Source: Glycomyces arizonensis DSM 44726 (GTDB taxonomy: Bacteria > Actinomycetota > Actinomycetes > Mycobacteriales > Micromonosporaceae). Taken from it: a DNA stretch of 64,000 bases. Positions 40,473 through 49,006 of this stretch are shown here, one piece after another (within the stretch, counting starts at the first letter, position 1; each line of letters begins with the position of its first letter). The translations under genes were made by a program, and so were the position numbers. Location: the NCBI RefSeq assembly GCF_000482705.1, contig NZ_AXWO01000001.1, forward strand, positions 62,001 through 126,000, written 5' to 3'. Below the pieces are notes generated by a model. That model was not told the DNA's origin, did no database searches, and was given only the letters and a program-made list of their open reading frames with translations.

Positions 40473-42245
40473 ATGAACCGTCGAATGATCATCAGCGGCG
40501 CGGCGGGCTCGGCACTGGCCGCGCTCACCAGCGCATCGGGAGTTCAAGCCGAGGAGGTGGCGGGCACGGACACGACCACCGGCCCGCCCGGAGCCGGGCC
40601 GGGCGACGTCGTCTTCCCCGAGACGCCGCACCGGCTGCGGGAGGGCGAGGCCGCAGAAGTGGACCTCATCGCCGAGCACGTCGACCGGATCGTCCCCGAG
40701 ACCTCGGCGTTCCTGGAGGGACCCGAGCCCTCCTTCCCCGGCTTCACCGTGCTGGCCGCCCGCGACGGCGTCGTGGTCGAGCACGCGGCCGCGGGCCACC
40801 AGCTGCGCTACGCGAGCTGGGACGAGGAGGCCGGGGCCGCGGTCGAGCTGCCGCGCGAAGAGTGGGAGCCCGCGGCCACCGACACGATCTACGACATGGC
40901 CTCGATCTCGAAGCTGTTCACCGCCACCGTCACCGGCCGCATGATCGACGAGGGCCGGATCGACCTGGAGTCCCCCGTCGTCGAGTACCTCCCCGAGTTC
41001 GACGAGGCGGACGCGGCGAAGACCCCGATCACCGTGGGGCAGCTCTTGTCGCACACCTCGGGGATGATCGCGTTCACGAACCTGTACGACCTGCCCGACG
41101 ACGAGGCCAGGATGGAGAAGATCTACGCCCAGCCGCTGCGGCGCGAACCGGGCGGCGGCTACGAGTACTCCGACCTCAACCTCATCGTCCTGGCCGAGGC
41201 CCTGGAGCGCATCACCGGCAGCGGCCTCGACGACCTCGTGGCCGAGTTCGTCACCGGCCCGCTCGGCATGGCCGACACCGGGTACAACCCGCCGCCGGAG
41301 CTTCTCGGCCGCATCGCGGCCACCGAGTACCAGCCGTGGACCGGCCGGGGCATGATCCGCGGCTCCGTCCACGACGAGAACGCCTGGTCGTTCGGCGGCG
41401 TCGCCGGGCACGCGGGCGTCTTCTCCACCGCCCGGGACATGGCCGTGTTCGGGCAGACGGTCCTCAACGGCGGCAGGTACGAAGGCGCGACCGTCCTCAG
41501 TGAAGAGACCGCTCGCCTGATCTTCACCAACCGGAACGCGGGCCTCGGATCGGGCGCGGCCCGGGGCCTGGGCTGGCAGATCGGGCAGCGCTGGTACATG
41601 GAGTCGATGTCCTCGCCGGTCTCGGTGGGCCACACCGGCTACACCGGCACGTCGATCGTGCTCGACCCGCTCGCCGGGACGCTGCTGGTGCTGCTGAGCA
41701 ACCGGGTGCACCCCACGCGCAACCGGGGCACCGTCAGCTCCTACCGGCGGGCCGCGAGCCGCCCGATGGGCCGGTCGGTGCCCGTCGAGCCGCGCACCGG
41801 GCGCGAGTCGTGGTACGCGGGCCAGGCGGACGGGACGACCGCGACGCTGACGGTGCCGCTGCGCTCTGCGATCGAGGGCGGCTCGGCCGAGTTCGCGCTG
41901 TGGTACGACACCGAGTCGACCGACCTCGGTGCGCTGGAGGCGAGCGGCGACGGCGAGACGTGGGAGCGGGTGCGCCTGGACCTGTGCGCGGGCGAGTACC
42001 GGTGGTCGGCCGACGGGGCGTTCTCCGGGTTCGCGGGCAGGCGGTGGATCGACGCGCGGGCCGAACTCCCGGCCGGGACCGCGTGGCTGCGGTGGACCTA
42101 CGCCAGCGACCCGTCCTATCAGGGCCGCGGCGTCTACATCGACAAGATCCGCGTCAAGCGGGGCTGGTCGACCGTGTTCAACGCCTCGCGTCCGCACGAC
42201 AGGGCGCGCATCGAGGCGGCGGGATGGCGCCCGAGCCGGGACTGA
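40473..42245 (+). CDS. beta-lactamase-fold serine hydrolase (AmiE-like) with C-terminal beta-sandwich
   Basis: A 590-residue exported serine hydrolase. An RR-containing signal (NRRMIISGAAGSALAALTS) is followed by a penicillin-binding-fold domain (about 60-425) with Ser144-x-x-Lys147 (SISK), Tyr232-Ser-Asp (YSD-LN) and His387-Thr-Gly (HTG). A C-terminal beta-sandwich of about 150 residues (LWYDTESTDLGALEASGDGE, YQGRGVYIDKIRVKRG) looks like an immune-inhibitor-A-type or CBM-like module. Its position after NagZ and NamZ suggests an N-acetylmuramyl-L-alanine amidase like B. subtilis AmiE (YbbE). GTGAGGAG overlapping the previous stop sets the ATG at 40473. Confidence 0.82.
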   Translation: MNRRMIISGAAGSALAALTSASGVQAEEVAGTDTTTGPPGAGPGDVVFPETPHRLREGEAAEVDLIAEHVDRIVPETSAFLEGPEPSFPGFTVLAARDGVVVEHAAAGHQLRYASWDEEAGAAVELPREEWEPAATDTIYDMASISKLFTATVTGRMIDEGRIDLESPVVEYLPEFDEADAAKTPITVGQLLSHTSGMIAFTNLYDLPDDEARMEKIYAQPLRREPGGGYEYSDLNLIVLAEALERITGSGLDDLVAEFVTGPLGMADTGYNPPPELLGRIAATEYQPWTGRGMIRGSVHDENAWSFGGVAGHAGVFSTARDMAVFGQTVLNGGRYEGATVLSEETARLIFTNRNAGLGSGAARGLGWQIGQRWYMESMSSPVSVGHTGYTGTSIVLDPLAGTLLVLLSNRVHPTRNRGTVSSYRRAASRPMGRSVPVEPRTGRESWYAGQADGTTATLTVPLRSAIEGGSAEFALWYDTESTDLGALEASGDGETWERVRLDLCAGEYRWSADGAFSGFAGRRWIDARAELPAGTAWLRWTYASDPSYQGRGVYIDKIRVKRGWSTVFNASRPHDRARIEAAGWRPSRD

Positions 42246-42266
42246 GGCCCCGGCCCGGGCGGCCCG

Positions 42267-42680
42267 CTACTCGGCGTTGATCTGGCCGATGCGGATGTGG
42301 TTGCCGAACGGGTCGCGCAGCGCGCAGTCGATGCCGTACGGCTGCTCGGTGGGCTTCTCGGTGAACTCGACGCCGCGGGCGCTGAGCCGGTCGTAGGTGG
42401 CGCGGCAGTCGTCGGTGGTGAGGATGGCGGCCACGCCCATGGCGCCCTTGGTGACCAGGTCGCGGATCTGGGCGGCGGTCGCGTCGTCCTGCGAGGGCGG
42501 CCCGGGGACCTCCAGGAGGATGCGCCGCTCGGGCTGCCCGGGCACGTTGACGGTGAGCCAGCGCATGAAGCCCAGGTCGACGTCGTCGGCGACTTCGAGC
42601 CCCAGTTTCCCGACGTAGAACTCGAGGGCCTCCTCTTGATCGAGGACGAACACGCTGTGGATGCTGATTCCTGTGAACAT
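42267..42680 (-). CDS. VOC/glyoxalase family protein
   Basis: A 137-residue single VOC protein with the two beta-alpha-beta-beta-beta modules: ISIHSVFVLDQEEALEFYVGKLGLEV and the C-terminal CRATYDRLSARGVEF, then ALRDPFGNHIRIGQI. Such proteins are glyoxalases, dioxygenase relatives or bleomycin-type resistance proteins; the metal ligands do not decide. It lies 33 nt downstream of an AraC regulator on the same strand, a common actinomycete pairing, so it is probably the regulated gene. Confidence 0.85.
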   Translation of the reverse strand: MFTGISIHSVFVLDQEEALEFYVGKLGLEVADDVDLGFMRWLTVNVPGQPERRILLEVPGPPSQDDATAAQIRDLVTKGAMGVAAILTTDDCRATYDRLSARGVEFTEKPTEQPYGIDCALRDPFGNHIRIGQINAE

Positions 42681-42713
42681 GCGATAAGCCTATGGGAATG
42701 CGAGGGGTGGGGC

Positions 42714-43136
42714 TTATCCGAAACTGCTCGGTCTGGTCCAGGTCTTGACGAAGCACACGGGCGCCCGGAGCGGCTCGGACTCCTCGCGGAAGCGGGTCGG
42801 GGACCGCCCGATGATCGAGGAGAAGGTGCGGCTGAACGTGCCGAAGCTGTCGAAGCCGACGGCGAGCGCGACCTCGGTGACGGTGCGGTCGCCGTCGCGC
42901 AGCATCGCGCAGGCGCGCTCGATGCGGCGGCGCTGGAGGTAGCGGTGGGGCGTCTCGCCGAACGTCTCGCGGAACCGGCGGCTGAAGTGCGCGGGCGACA
43001 TGAGCGCGATGCGCGCGAGCCCCGGTATGTTCAGCGGCTCGGCGAAGTCGCGGTCCATCGCGTCGCGCGCCCGCAGCAGGCGGCGGTTCTGGTCCTCGGT
43101 GGCCAATCGCCGTTCGGTCTCGTTCATCGGCTCCAT
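42714..43136 (-). CDS. AraC family regulator (DNA-binding domain only)
   Basis: A 140-residue protein that is little more than the AraC double helix-turn-helix: NIPGLARIALMSPAHFSRRFRETFGETP (about 36-63) and VTEVALAVGFDSFGTFSRTFSSIIGRSP (about 85-112). There is no separate ligand domain, like SoxS/MarA-type regulators. It is in the same operon as the VOC gene. Possible starts are 43136 and 43127; the latter has GGAG at good spacing. Confidence 0.88.
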   Translation of the reverse strand: MEPMNETERRLATEDQNRRLLRARDAMDRDFAEPLNIPGLARIALMSPAHFSRRFRETFGETPHRYLQRRRIERACAMLRDGDRTVTEVALAVGFDSFGTFSRTFSSIIGRSPTRFREESEPLRAPVCFVKTWTRPSSFG

Positions 43137-43243
43137 CTTCCCGCAGCGCCGCCCCTGCGCCGAAAGCGGCCGAAGCGGCCCGCCGCGCCGCCGGAGCCGG
43201 GAGAATCGGCGGCGTCATATCCGGGAGGGCCACAGGAGGACCG

Positions 43244-44032
43244 ATGGACCCGGCACCGCAGCCAGGCCGCTTCGCCGGCAGGACCGTCATCGTCACCGGC
43301 GCGGGCTCGGGGATCGGCAGGGCGACCGCGCTGCGGCTGCTCGCCGAGGGCGCCGCCGTCGTCGGCGTCGACGTCGTCCCCGACCGCCTCGACGAACTGG
43401 CCGACGCCGAGATGCACCACGACATGGCCCAGGGCGTGGAGCACTCGACGCTGCGGACCGTCGCGGGCGACCTCACCGTGCGGGAGACGGTCGGCAGGGT
43501 CGTCGAGGCCGCCGAGGGCCGCGTCGACGGCCTCGCGAACGTCGCGGGGATCATGGACGGCTTCCTGCCGCCCGCCGAGCTCGACGACGCCACCTGGGAG
43601 CGCGTCATGGGCATCAACGTGACCGCCCCGATGCGCCTGACCCGCGCCGTCCTGCCGCTCATGCTGGAGGCCGGGTCCGGCTCCATCGTCAACATCGCCT
43701 CGGAGGCCTCGTTCCGCGCCTCCACCTCCGGCGCCGCGTACACCGCCTCCAAGCACGCCGTCGTCGGCTACACCAAGAGCGTCGCCTTCTTCTACGGCCC
43801 GCGGGGCGTGCGCGCCAACGCGGTGGTGCCCGGGCCGGTGGCGACGAACATCGAGGGGTCGATGCGCTCGGAGTTCGCCGCCGAGCGCGTCGGGCCGATC
43901 ATGCGGGCGACGATGCCGCCGCCCGCGACGCCCGAGCAGGTCGCCGCGGCCGTCGTCTGGCTCCTGGGCGACGACTCGCTCAACGTCAACGGTGCCGTGA
44001 TCCCCAGCGACGGCGGCTGGTCGGCGGTCTGA
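43244..44032 (+). CDS. short-chain dehydrogenase/reductase
   Basis: A 262-residue classical SDR: TGAGSGIG cofactor loop at about 18-25, acidic Asp after strand 2 (VGVDVVPDR, NAD preference), NVAGIMDG, catalytic Ser in NIASEASFRA and YTASKHA (Tyr-x3-Lys). The closing VNGAVIPSDGGWSAV is typical of 3-oxoacyl-ACP reductase-like and sugar-alcohol dehydrogenases. It is divergent from the AraC gene and preceded by ACAGGAGG-like sequence; it may be a second target of that regulator. The substrate is unknown. Confidence 0.87.
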   Translation: MDPAPQPGRFAGRTVIVTGAGSGIGRATALRLLAEGAAVVGVDVVPDRLDELADAEMHHDMAQGVEHSTLRTVAGDLTVRETVGRVVEAAEGRVDGLANVAGIMDGFLPPAELDDATWERVMGINVTAPMRLTRAVLPLMLEAGSGSIVNIASEASFRASTSGAAYTASKHAVVGYTKSVAFFYGPRGVRANAVVPGPVATNIEGSMRSEFAAERVGPIMRATMPPPATPEQVAAAVVWLLGDDSLNVNGAVIPSDGGWSAV

Positions 44033-44110
44033 GCGAGCGGCACCGCGGCGCGGCGGCATGGAATGGACCGCAGCGGGTACCAGACTCGGCAGCATACGCA
44101 GGAGGCGGTG

Positions 44111-44323
44111 ATGCAGATGCCGAGCGGCACTGTCAAATGGTTCGACCCCGACAAGGGATACGGCTTCATCGACGTGGACGGCGAGGAGGACGACCTGTTC
44201 GTGCACTTCACCGAGATCGTCGACTCCGGTGGCTTCCGCACCCTCGAGGAGGGGCAGCGGGTCAGCTTCGACGTCACCGACAGCCCGAAGGGCAAGCAGG
44301 CGTCCGGCGTCGCGCCGGAGTGA
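44111..44323 (+). CDS. cold-shock-domain protein
   Basis: A 70-residue OB-fold cold-shock protein. RNP1 is KGYGFIDV and RNP2 DLFVHFTEI, and the start MPSGTVKWFDPDKGYGF is canonical except that Asn-Ala-Glu of CspA is replaced by DPD. It binds single-stranded RNA/DNA as a chaperone. GGAGG at 44101-44105 favours the ATG at 44111 over 44117. A strong hairpin terminator follows. The usual YEIxxG segment is changed to FDVTDSPKG, and the tail GKQASGVAPE is normal. Confidence 0.93.
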   Translation: MQMPSGTVKWFDPDKGYGFIDVDGEEDDLFVHFTEIVDSGGFRTLEEGQRVSFDVTDSPKGKQASGVAPE

Positions 44324-44348
44324 GCGGCGCGGTGAGTCGTGGGCGGCG

Positions 44349-44386
44349 CGTGGTGGCCCGCCGCTCGCGGGCGGCGGGCCACCACG
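44349..44386. terminator. bidirectional hairpin terminator
   Basis: A perfect 16-bp stem (CGTGGTGGCCCGCCGC) around a 6-nt loop between the convergent cold-shock and GH62 genes. Confidence 0.85.
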
Positions 44387-44419
44387 GCTCCCTCGGCCGG
44401 GCGCCGGTGGACGGCGGTG

Positions 44420-45859
44420 CTACGCGGACGAGCAGGTGACCTGCGGTTCCGCGCCCGTTCCACTGGCGACGAAGCCGAAGACCTCGCGGCTCTGGCCGGC
44501 GGCGACGCTGCCGTTCCAGCCCACGTCGGCGGCACTCACCATCGATCCGGACTGCGACCAGTCGGCGTTCCACGCCGAGTCGATGGACTGGCCGCCGGGC
44601 CAGTCCCAGGTGAGGCTCCAGCCGTCGAGGGCGCTGCCCCCGGCGGTGACGGTGACGTTGCCCTGCCAGCCCGAGCCCCAGTCGTTGACCACCTCGATCG
44701 CGGCCGTGCACTCGCCGGTGTCCGGCGGGTCGGTGGTCTCGTCGTCCGGCGGGTCGGTGGGGTCGCCGTCGCTCTCGCAGGCGGGGTTGGTGTGGGTGAG
44801 CAGGCCGAGGCGCCAGGGCAGCTGGGAGTACTCGCCCGAGGAGTTCGGGTTCATGCCCTGGTAGAGGTACTGCATGTCGCACGGGTCGATGGTCATCGTC
44901 TGGTCGACTTGATCGCGGACCATCTCACCGTGGCTGATGTCCCTGGTCCAGGCGCCTCCGGGGAAGGAGACGTTGTTGGAGCGGGCGAACGGGTTCGATT
45001 CGGTGTCGGCCAGCGGCGTCCACTCGCCGAAGTTCGCATCGAGCCGGTCCGAGGTCCACGACCGGAAGTAGCGGCGCCCGTCCGAGCCGATGGCCTCGAC
45101 GATGAGCATGTACTGCCCGGTGTCGCCGACCTTGTAGACGTTGGTGGCCTCGAACAGGTCCTGGCTGGAGGACTGCATGTACAGCTCGACGTCGCCGAAG
45201 CCGTTCGGGAACTCCGCCACGGTCGTCCGCGCCCGATAGAACTCGTGCTTGTCGTTGTTGAAGAACAGGTAGCAGTTCACGTCGTCGCAGATGACCCAGT
45301 AGTCGACGATGTAGGACGAGTTCGCGTCCGCGATCCCGTGCGAGTTCATGAAGTTCTGCGGCGCGGTGGCCGACTGGGGCGAACCGGGGTCGTCGAGCAG
45401 CGAGAACGAGGGCAGCCCGGTCTGGTAGACCAGGTACCACTCGTCGCGCGGTTCGAAGTAGAACACCTGCGGGGCGGCCCGGTAGCCGCCGCCGATCGCG
45501 GTGGTCGACAGGTGCGTCTGCGGTGCCGAGGCCGCTTGGGACCAGTCGGTGAAGCCGCCGAAGTAGGTCAGGCTCCACCCGCCGCCGGTGTCGGCGGTGG
45601 TGGCGTACACGTGGTACTCGCCTTGGTACTGGACCACCGACGGGTCCTTGATCGACACCAGCGTCCGGCCGGGGGCCGTCTGCTGCGGCGCGACGAGCGG
45701 ACCGGTGGACTCCCACTGGAAACTGTCGGGGAGGGCCTCGCCTTGTGCCAGGGCAGGCGAGGGGTTCGCGACCGCGGTGACCGTCGCGACGGCGAGCGCC
45801 GCCGCTGCCGCCACCGCGACGGCCAAGGCCTTCGACCTTGTTCGGAGCGTCGTGGACAT
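44420..45859 (-). CDS. secreted GH62 alpha-L-arabinofuranosidase with CBM2
   Basis: A 479-residue secreted enzyme. The signal peptide (about 1-39) ends at ALAQG. The GH62 five-bladed propeller (about 44-345) has the probable base Asp72 (SIKDPSVVQ), Asp186 (SYIVDYW) and acid Glu237 (LFEATNVYK), and the family markers WSLTYFGGFTDWSQA and NNDKHEFYRARTTV. An Asp/Pro/Thr linker (DPTDPPDDETTDPPDTG) leads to a C-terminal CBM2 (about 380-479) with DGWSLTWDWPGGQ and WNADWSQSG. GH62 enzymes remove arabinose branches from arabinoxylan outside the cell. Three palindromes upstream suggest sugar-controlled repression. Confidence 0.92.
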   Translation of the reverse strand: MSTTLRTRSKALAVAVAAAAALAVATVTAVANPSPALAQGEALPDSFQWESTGPLVAPQQTAPGRTLVSIKDPSVVQYQGEYHVYATTADTGGGWSLTYFGGFTDWSQAASAPQTHLSTTAIGGGYRAAPQVFYFEPRDEWYLVYQTGLPSFSLLDDPGSPQSATAPQNFMNSHGIADANSSYIVDYWVICDDVNCYLFFNNDKHEFYRARTTVAEFPNGFGDVELYMQSSSQDLFEATNVYKVGDTGQYMLIVEAIGSDGRRYFRSWTSDRLDANFGEWTPLADTESNPFARSNNVSFPGGAWTRDISHGEMVRDQVDQTMTIDPCDMQYLYQGMNPNSSGEYSQLPWRLGLLTHTNPACESDGDPTDPPDDETTDPPDTGECTAAIEVVNDWGSGWQGNVTVTAGGSALDGWSLTWDWPGGQSIDSAWNADWSQSGSMVSAADVGWNGSVAAGQSREVFGFVASGTGAEPQVTCSSA

Positions 45860-45914
45860 GACAAGCCTTTCGATCGGGGTCGCCGCGGTCGTCTTCGCGA
45901 CCGCGGCCGTGTCG

Positions 45915-45947
45915 TCGAAAATTTCGAGGTCAGCACCGAAAATTCGA
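45915..45947. promoter_or_regulatory. twin CGAAAnTTTCG-type operators
   Basis: TCGAAAATTTCGA (45915-45927), palindromic about its central base, and a related CCGAAAATTCGA (45936-45947) about 21 bp further on. Their CGAA/TTCG arms resemble the cis elements described for xylanase and xylosidase genes in Streptomyces (LacI/ROK-type repressors). They lie downstream of the GH62 promoter, where they could block transcription. Confidence 0.6.
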
Positions 45948-45959
45948 TGCCGCGGTGAC

Positions 45960-45989
45960 AGCCTAACGTCTTCATTTGAAGAATGTAAA
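45960..45989 (-). promoter_or_regulatory. GH62 promoter with palindrome in the spacer
   Basis: -35 TTTACA (45989-45984), 18-bp spacer, -10 TAGGCT (45965-45960). The spacer contains a perfect palindrome TCTTCA-TT-TGAAGA (45969-45982), a probable second regulator site. Confidence 0.6.
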
Positions 45990-46200
45990 TACTTAGATGA
46001 ACGAAATGTGCACGGTAACCGAGGAAGCGGTGGCGCCGGAGACCGGGACTGCGGCATCGGCCGATCCGGCCCGCGATGCGAGCGGCTTTCGAGTGATTCC
46101 GCCGAATTTCTCCAGAATTGTCTACCAAGGGGTAAGACGGTAGTCAGCGGACGGCGCGTCGCCGCCCGCGGCCGGGCCGACAGGTTGGAAGGAGTCCGCT

Positions 46201-46605
46201 ATGACGACCGATGAGGGCAGGCTGGCGTGGGCGACGGCCGGAGCCGTGTTCGCCGGATGCGTGATGCTCACCTTGGGGCTGTTCCAGGTGTTCCAGGGCA
46301 TCGCCGCCATCGCCGAGGACGAGATCTTCAGGGAGGTCCGGGGCTACATCTACTCGGTCGACACCACCGCCTGGGGCTGGGTGCACCTGATCCTCGGCGT
46401 GCTGGTGGCGCTGGTGGGCTTCTTCGTCCTGTCGGGGCGCCGCTGGGCGTACGGCGTCGGCATCGGCCTGGCCGTGCTCTCGGCGGTCGACCAGTTCTTC
46501 TTCCTGCCGTTCTACCCGTGGTGGGCGATCGTGATCCTCGCGCTGGACGTCTTCGTCATCTGGTCGCTCGCGGTCGTGCTCGCCGAGGTCAGCACGACCG
46601 AGTGA
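46201..46605 (+). CDS. DUF7144-type four-TM membrane protein
   Basis: A 134-residue protein with four transmembrane helices (about 8-33, 56-79, 84-103, 108-128) and little else, matching the small actinobacterial membrane family DUF7144 by its GVFAG...L-G-FQ-FQGIAAI opening and the WGWVHLILGVLVALVGFFVLSGR block. The function is unknown. GGAAGGAG six nt before the ATG supports the start. It is divergent from GH62 and convergent with the zinc dehydrogenase. Confidence 0.82.
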   Translation: MTTDEGRLAWATAGAVFAGCVMLTLGLFQVFQGIAAIAEDEIFREVRGYIYSVDTTAWGWVHLILGVLVALVGFFVLSGRRWAYGVGIGLAVLSAVDQFFFLPFYPWWAIVILALDVFVIWSLAVVLAEVSTTE

Positions 46606-46615
46606 ACCGGTTCCC

Positions 46616-47644
46616 TCAGGTGAGGACGAGGATCTTGCTGACGTCGAGCCGCCCCGAGGCGAGGTCGGCGAAGGCCCCCGGGCCGTCCTCGAACGCGACG
46701 CGGCCGTCGATGAGGCGCTCCAGGCCCGCCGGTCCGGCCGCGACCCACTCGGCGGTGCGGCGGAACTCCTCGGAGGTGTAGCAGAAGCTGCCGATGACGC
46801 TGCGCTCGTCGGTGCTGATCGCGTAGGCCGCCACGGACACCTCGGGGGCGCCCATGCCGACCAGGACGACGCGGGAGGCGCGCTCGGAGGCGGCGAAGGC
46901 CGCGGCGAGGCTGGCGCTGCCGCCGACCGCGTCGATGACGACGGTGGCCGAGCCGCCGAGCGTGCCTTCCACCGATGCGGCGAACTCCCCCGCGGCGGGG
47001 TCGACGGCGGCGAAGCCGAGGGCCTCCACCAGGGCGCGCCTGCCCTCGCTCAACTCGCTGACCGCGACGCGGGAGGCGCCGAGGCGCCGGGCGGCCAGCG
47101 CGCAGGCCTGCCCGATCGGGCCGCCGCCGATGACCAGGACGCGGTCGTGCGCCCCCACCCCGCCGCGCACGGCGGCGTGGTAGCCGACCGAGAGCGGCTC
47201 CACCAGGGCACCGTGCTCAAGAGGCATGTCCGGCGGCAGCGGGACCACGTTGCGGGCGGGCACGGCCATGAACTCGGCGAACGCGGAGTTCAGCGTCGGG
47301 TCGACGCCGATGACGCGGCGGCTCGCGCAGTGCTGCTCGGTGCCGGCCTCGCACGATCGGCACGTTCCGCAGCCGATGACGGGGTTGACCGTGGCGGCGG
47401 CGCCGACCGTCAAGCCGTCGTGTTCGGCGACGGCACCGCCGAGGGCGGCGATGCGGCCGACGGTCTCGTGCCCCATGATCTGGCCGGGGTGGCGCCTGCC
47501 GTTCTCGCCGGTGTAGCCGTGGAGGTCCGAGCCGCAGATGCCGGTGGCGACGATCTGGAGCAGCACCTCGTCCTCGGCCGGGGCGGGGTCGGGCGTCTGT
47601 TCGACTCGCAGGTCGTCGGGTCCGTGGAAGACGAGGGCTCTCAT
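46616..47644 (-). CDS. zinc-binding medium-chain dehydrogenase (threonine/sorbitol dehydrogenase-like)
   Basis: A 342-residue zinc MDR enzyme: ATGICGSDLHG (catalytic Cys about 38), MGHETVGRI, the structural-zinc loop GCGTCRSCEAGTEQHC, VEPLSVGYHA and NAD-binding IGGGPIGQACALAA. These fit L-threonine 3-dehydrogenase, sorbitol or other polyol dehydrogenases. The start MRALVFHGPDD at 47644 has GGAG upstream. It lies beside a LacI regulator, divergently, so it may handle a sugar alcohol under that repressor, but this is inference. Confidence 0.87.
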   Translation of the reverse strand: MRALVFHGPDDLRVEQTPDPAPAEDEVLLQIVATGICGSDLHGYTGENGRRHPGQIMGHETVGRIAALGGAVAEHDGLTVGAAATVNPVIGCGTCRSCEAGTEQHCASRRVIGVDPTLNSAFAEFMAVPARNVVPLPPDMPLEHGALVEPLSVGYHAAVRGGVGAHDRVLVIGGGPIGQACALAARRLGASRVAVSELSEGRRALVEALGFAAVDPAAGEFAASVEGTLGGSATVVIDAVGGSASLAAAFAASERASRVVLVGMGAPEVSVAAYAISTDERSVIGSFCYTSEEFRRTAEWVAAGPAGLERLIDGRVAFEDGPGAFADLASGRLDVSKILVLT

Positions 47645-47833
47645 CGGCGGCTCCATCGCGTCGGGGGGCGAGTGCGAGTCGAGGCTATGCAGCGCCGACC
47701 GGAGTGTCAAGAGGGGGCCTTGAGGCGCACGGGCCCCGTTGAGGATTCATGCCCGCGCGGCACTGCGTTAGGCTGGTCGGAGTTTTCCCGGCAGCGCCCT
47801 TGACCGCCTGGCAATCGTTTGCGTAATTTTATG

Positions 47834-47843
47834 GAAGATCTTC
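47834..47843. promoter_or_regulatory. short palindrome upstream of the LacI gene
   Basis: GAAGATCTTC, a perfect 10-bp palindrome 32 bp upstream of the GTG start of the LacI-family gene. A possible autoregulatory operator; short, so tentative. Confidence 0.3.
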
Positions 47844-47874
47844 GATCCGAGCGAACCGACAGAGGACTCACCCC

Positions 47875-48876
47875 GTGGCCGTGACCATCAAAGACGTCGC
47901 CAGAGAAGCGCGCGTGCACATGTCGACCGTGTCCCGCGCCTTCTCGATGCCGCACCGGCTTCGCCCCGAGACCCGGACGAGGGTCCTGGAGGCGGCGCGC
48001 CGCCTCGGCTACCGGCCCAGCCGCGTGGCCCGGGCGCTCACCACCGGCCGCACCCACAACATCGGGTTCATCGTCGCCGACATCTCCAACCCGTTCTTCC
48101 CGCCGATGATCAAGGCCGCCGAGCACACCGCCCGCGCCCGCGACTACCACCTGTTCATCGCCGACGCCTCCGAGGACCCGGCCATCGAGACCGAACTGGT
48201 GGACGCGCTCGCCAAGCAGGTGGACGGGGTGGTCCTGTGCGGGCCGCGCATCGCCAACGCCAAGATCGAGCGCCTCAGCGAGAACATCCCGATCGCACTG
48301 GTCAACCGCAAGGTCACCGGCATCCCGTCGGTGACGATGGACGTCGTCAACGGCGCGCAGACGGCCATCGGGCACCTCTTGGACCTGGGGCACCGGAAGC
48401 TGGCGTACGTGGCGGGCCCGCGCCAGTCGTGGACCAACACGCAGATCGGGCGCACGGTGACCTCGGCGGCCGACGGCCGCGCTGAGGTGACGGTCCTGGG
48501 CCCGAACACGCCGAACGAGAACGCCGGGCTCGCCGTGGCCGAGGAGATCGCCCGCGCCGGGGTCACCGCGGTGCTGGCCTACAACGACCTGCTGGCCATC
48601 GGCCTGATGGAGGGGCTGCACAGCCTCGGGGTGGACGTGCCGGGCGACGTCAGTGTCATCGGCGTCGACGACACGGTGCTCGCGCGGCTGGCGCGGCCGC
48701 GGCTGACGACGATCGTCGTGCCCACCGCCGACGCCGGGACCGCCGCGGTCGACCTGCTCCTCCAGTACACCGCGGAGGGCGACGACGTCACGACCCGCGC
48801 GGCCGGGCACGTGTCGCTCCCGACGAAACTGGTCATTCGCGACTCCACCGCGCCCCCACCGGGGGCCGGTTCCTGA
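47875..48876 (+). CDS. LacI family transcriptional regulator
   Basis: A 333-residue LacI/GalR repressor. The helix-turn-helix and hinge are VTIKDVAREARVHMSTVSRAFS and RRLGYRPSRVARAL (about 3-60). The periplasmic-binding-protein-like domain follows, with GFIVADISNPFFPPMIKAAE, the AVLAYNDLLAIGLMEGL helix and VSVIGVDDTVLARLARPRLTTI. GTG at 47875 is preceded by AGAGGA. Nearby candidate targets are the divergent zinc dehydrogenase and the CBM2-Cip1-like gene downstream. The effector is likely a plant sugar. Confidence 0.9.
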   Translation: MAVTIKDVAREARVHMSTVSRAFSMPHRLRPETRTRVLEAARRLGYRPSRVARALTTGRTHNIGFIVADISNPFFPPMIKAAEHTARARDYHLFIADASEDPAIETELVDALAKQVDGVVLCGPRIANAKIERLSENIPIALVNRKVTGIPSVTMDVVNGAQTAIGHLLDLGHRKLAYVAGPRQSWTNTQIGRTVTSAADGRAEVTVLGPNTPNENAGLAVAEEIARAGVTAVLAYNDLLAIGLMEGLHSLGVDVPGDVSVIGVDDTVLARLARPRLTTIVVPTADAGTAAVDLLLQYTAEGDDVTTRAAGHVSLPTKLVIRDSTAPPPGAGS

Positions 48877-48948
48877 GACGCTGTCGGGCTGTCGGAGGAA
48901 CTCCGCTCCGGGACGCTCTTGCGGCGACTGAATGATCTGATCCGGTTC

Positions 48949-48984
48949 GACGGGCTGGGCGGCTCAGACGCCGCCCAGCCCGTC
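48949..48984. terminator. bidirectional hairpin terminator
   Basis: A perfect 15-bp stem (GACGGGCTGGGCGGC) around a 6-nt loop between the convergent LacI and CBM2-Cip1-like genes. Confidence 0.85.
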
Positions 48985-49006
48985 ATTCTCGCCGTCTCAG
49001 GTCGCC

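Larger units (their letters stand above)
45860..46200. other. 340-bp divergent regulatory region of GH62
   Basis: No gene is visible. It holds the GH62 promoter and operators at 45915-45989 on the minus strand. The DUF7144 gene's GGAAGGAG site is near the right end. The central part, 46000-46150, shows nothing I can name. Confidence 0.5.
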
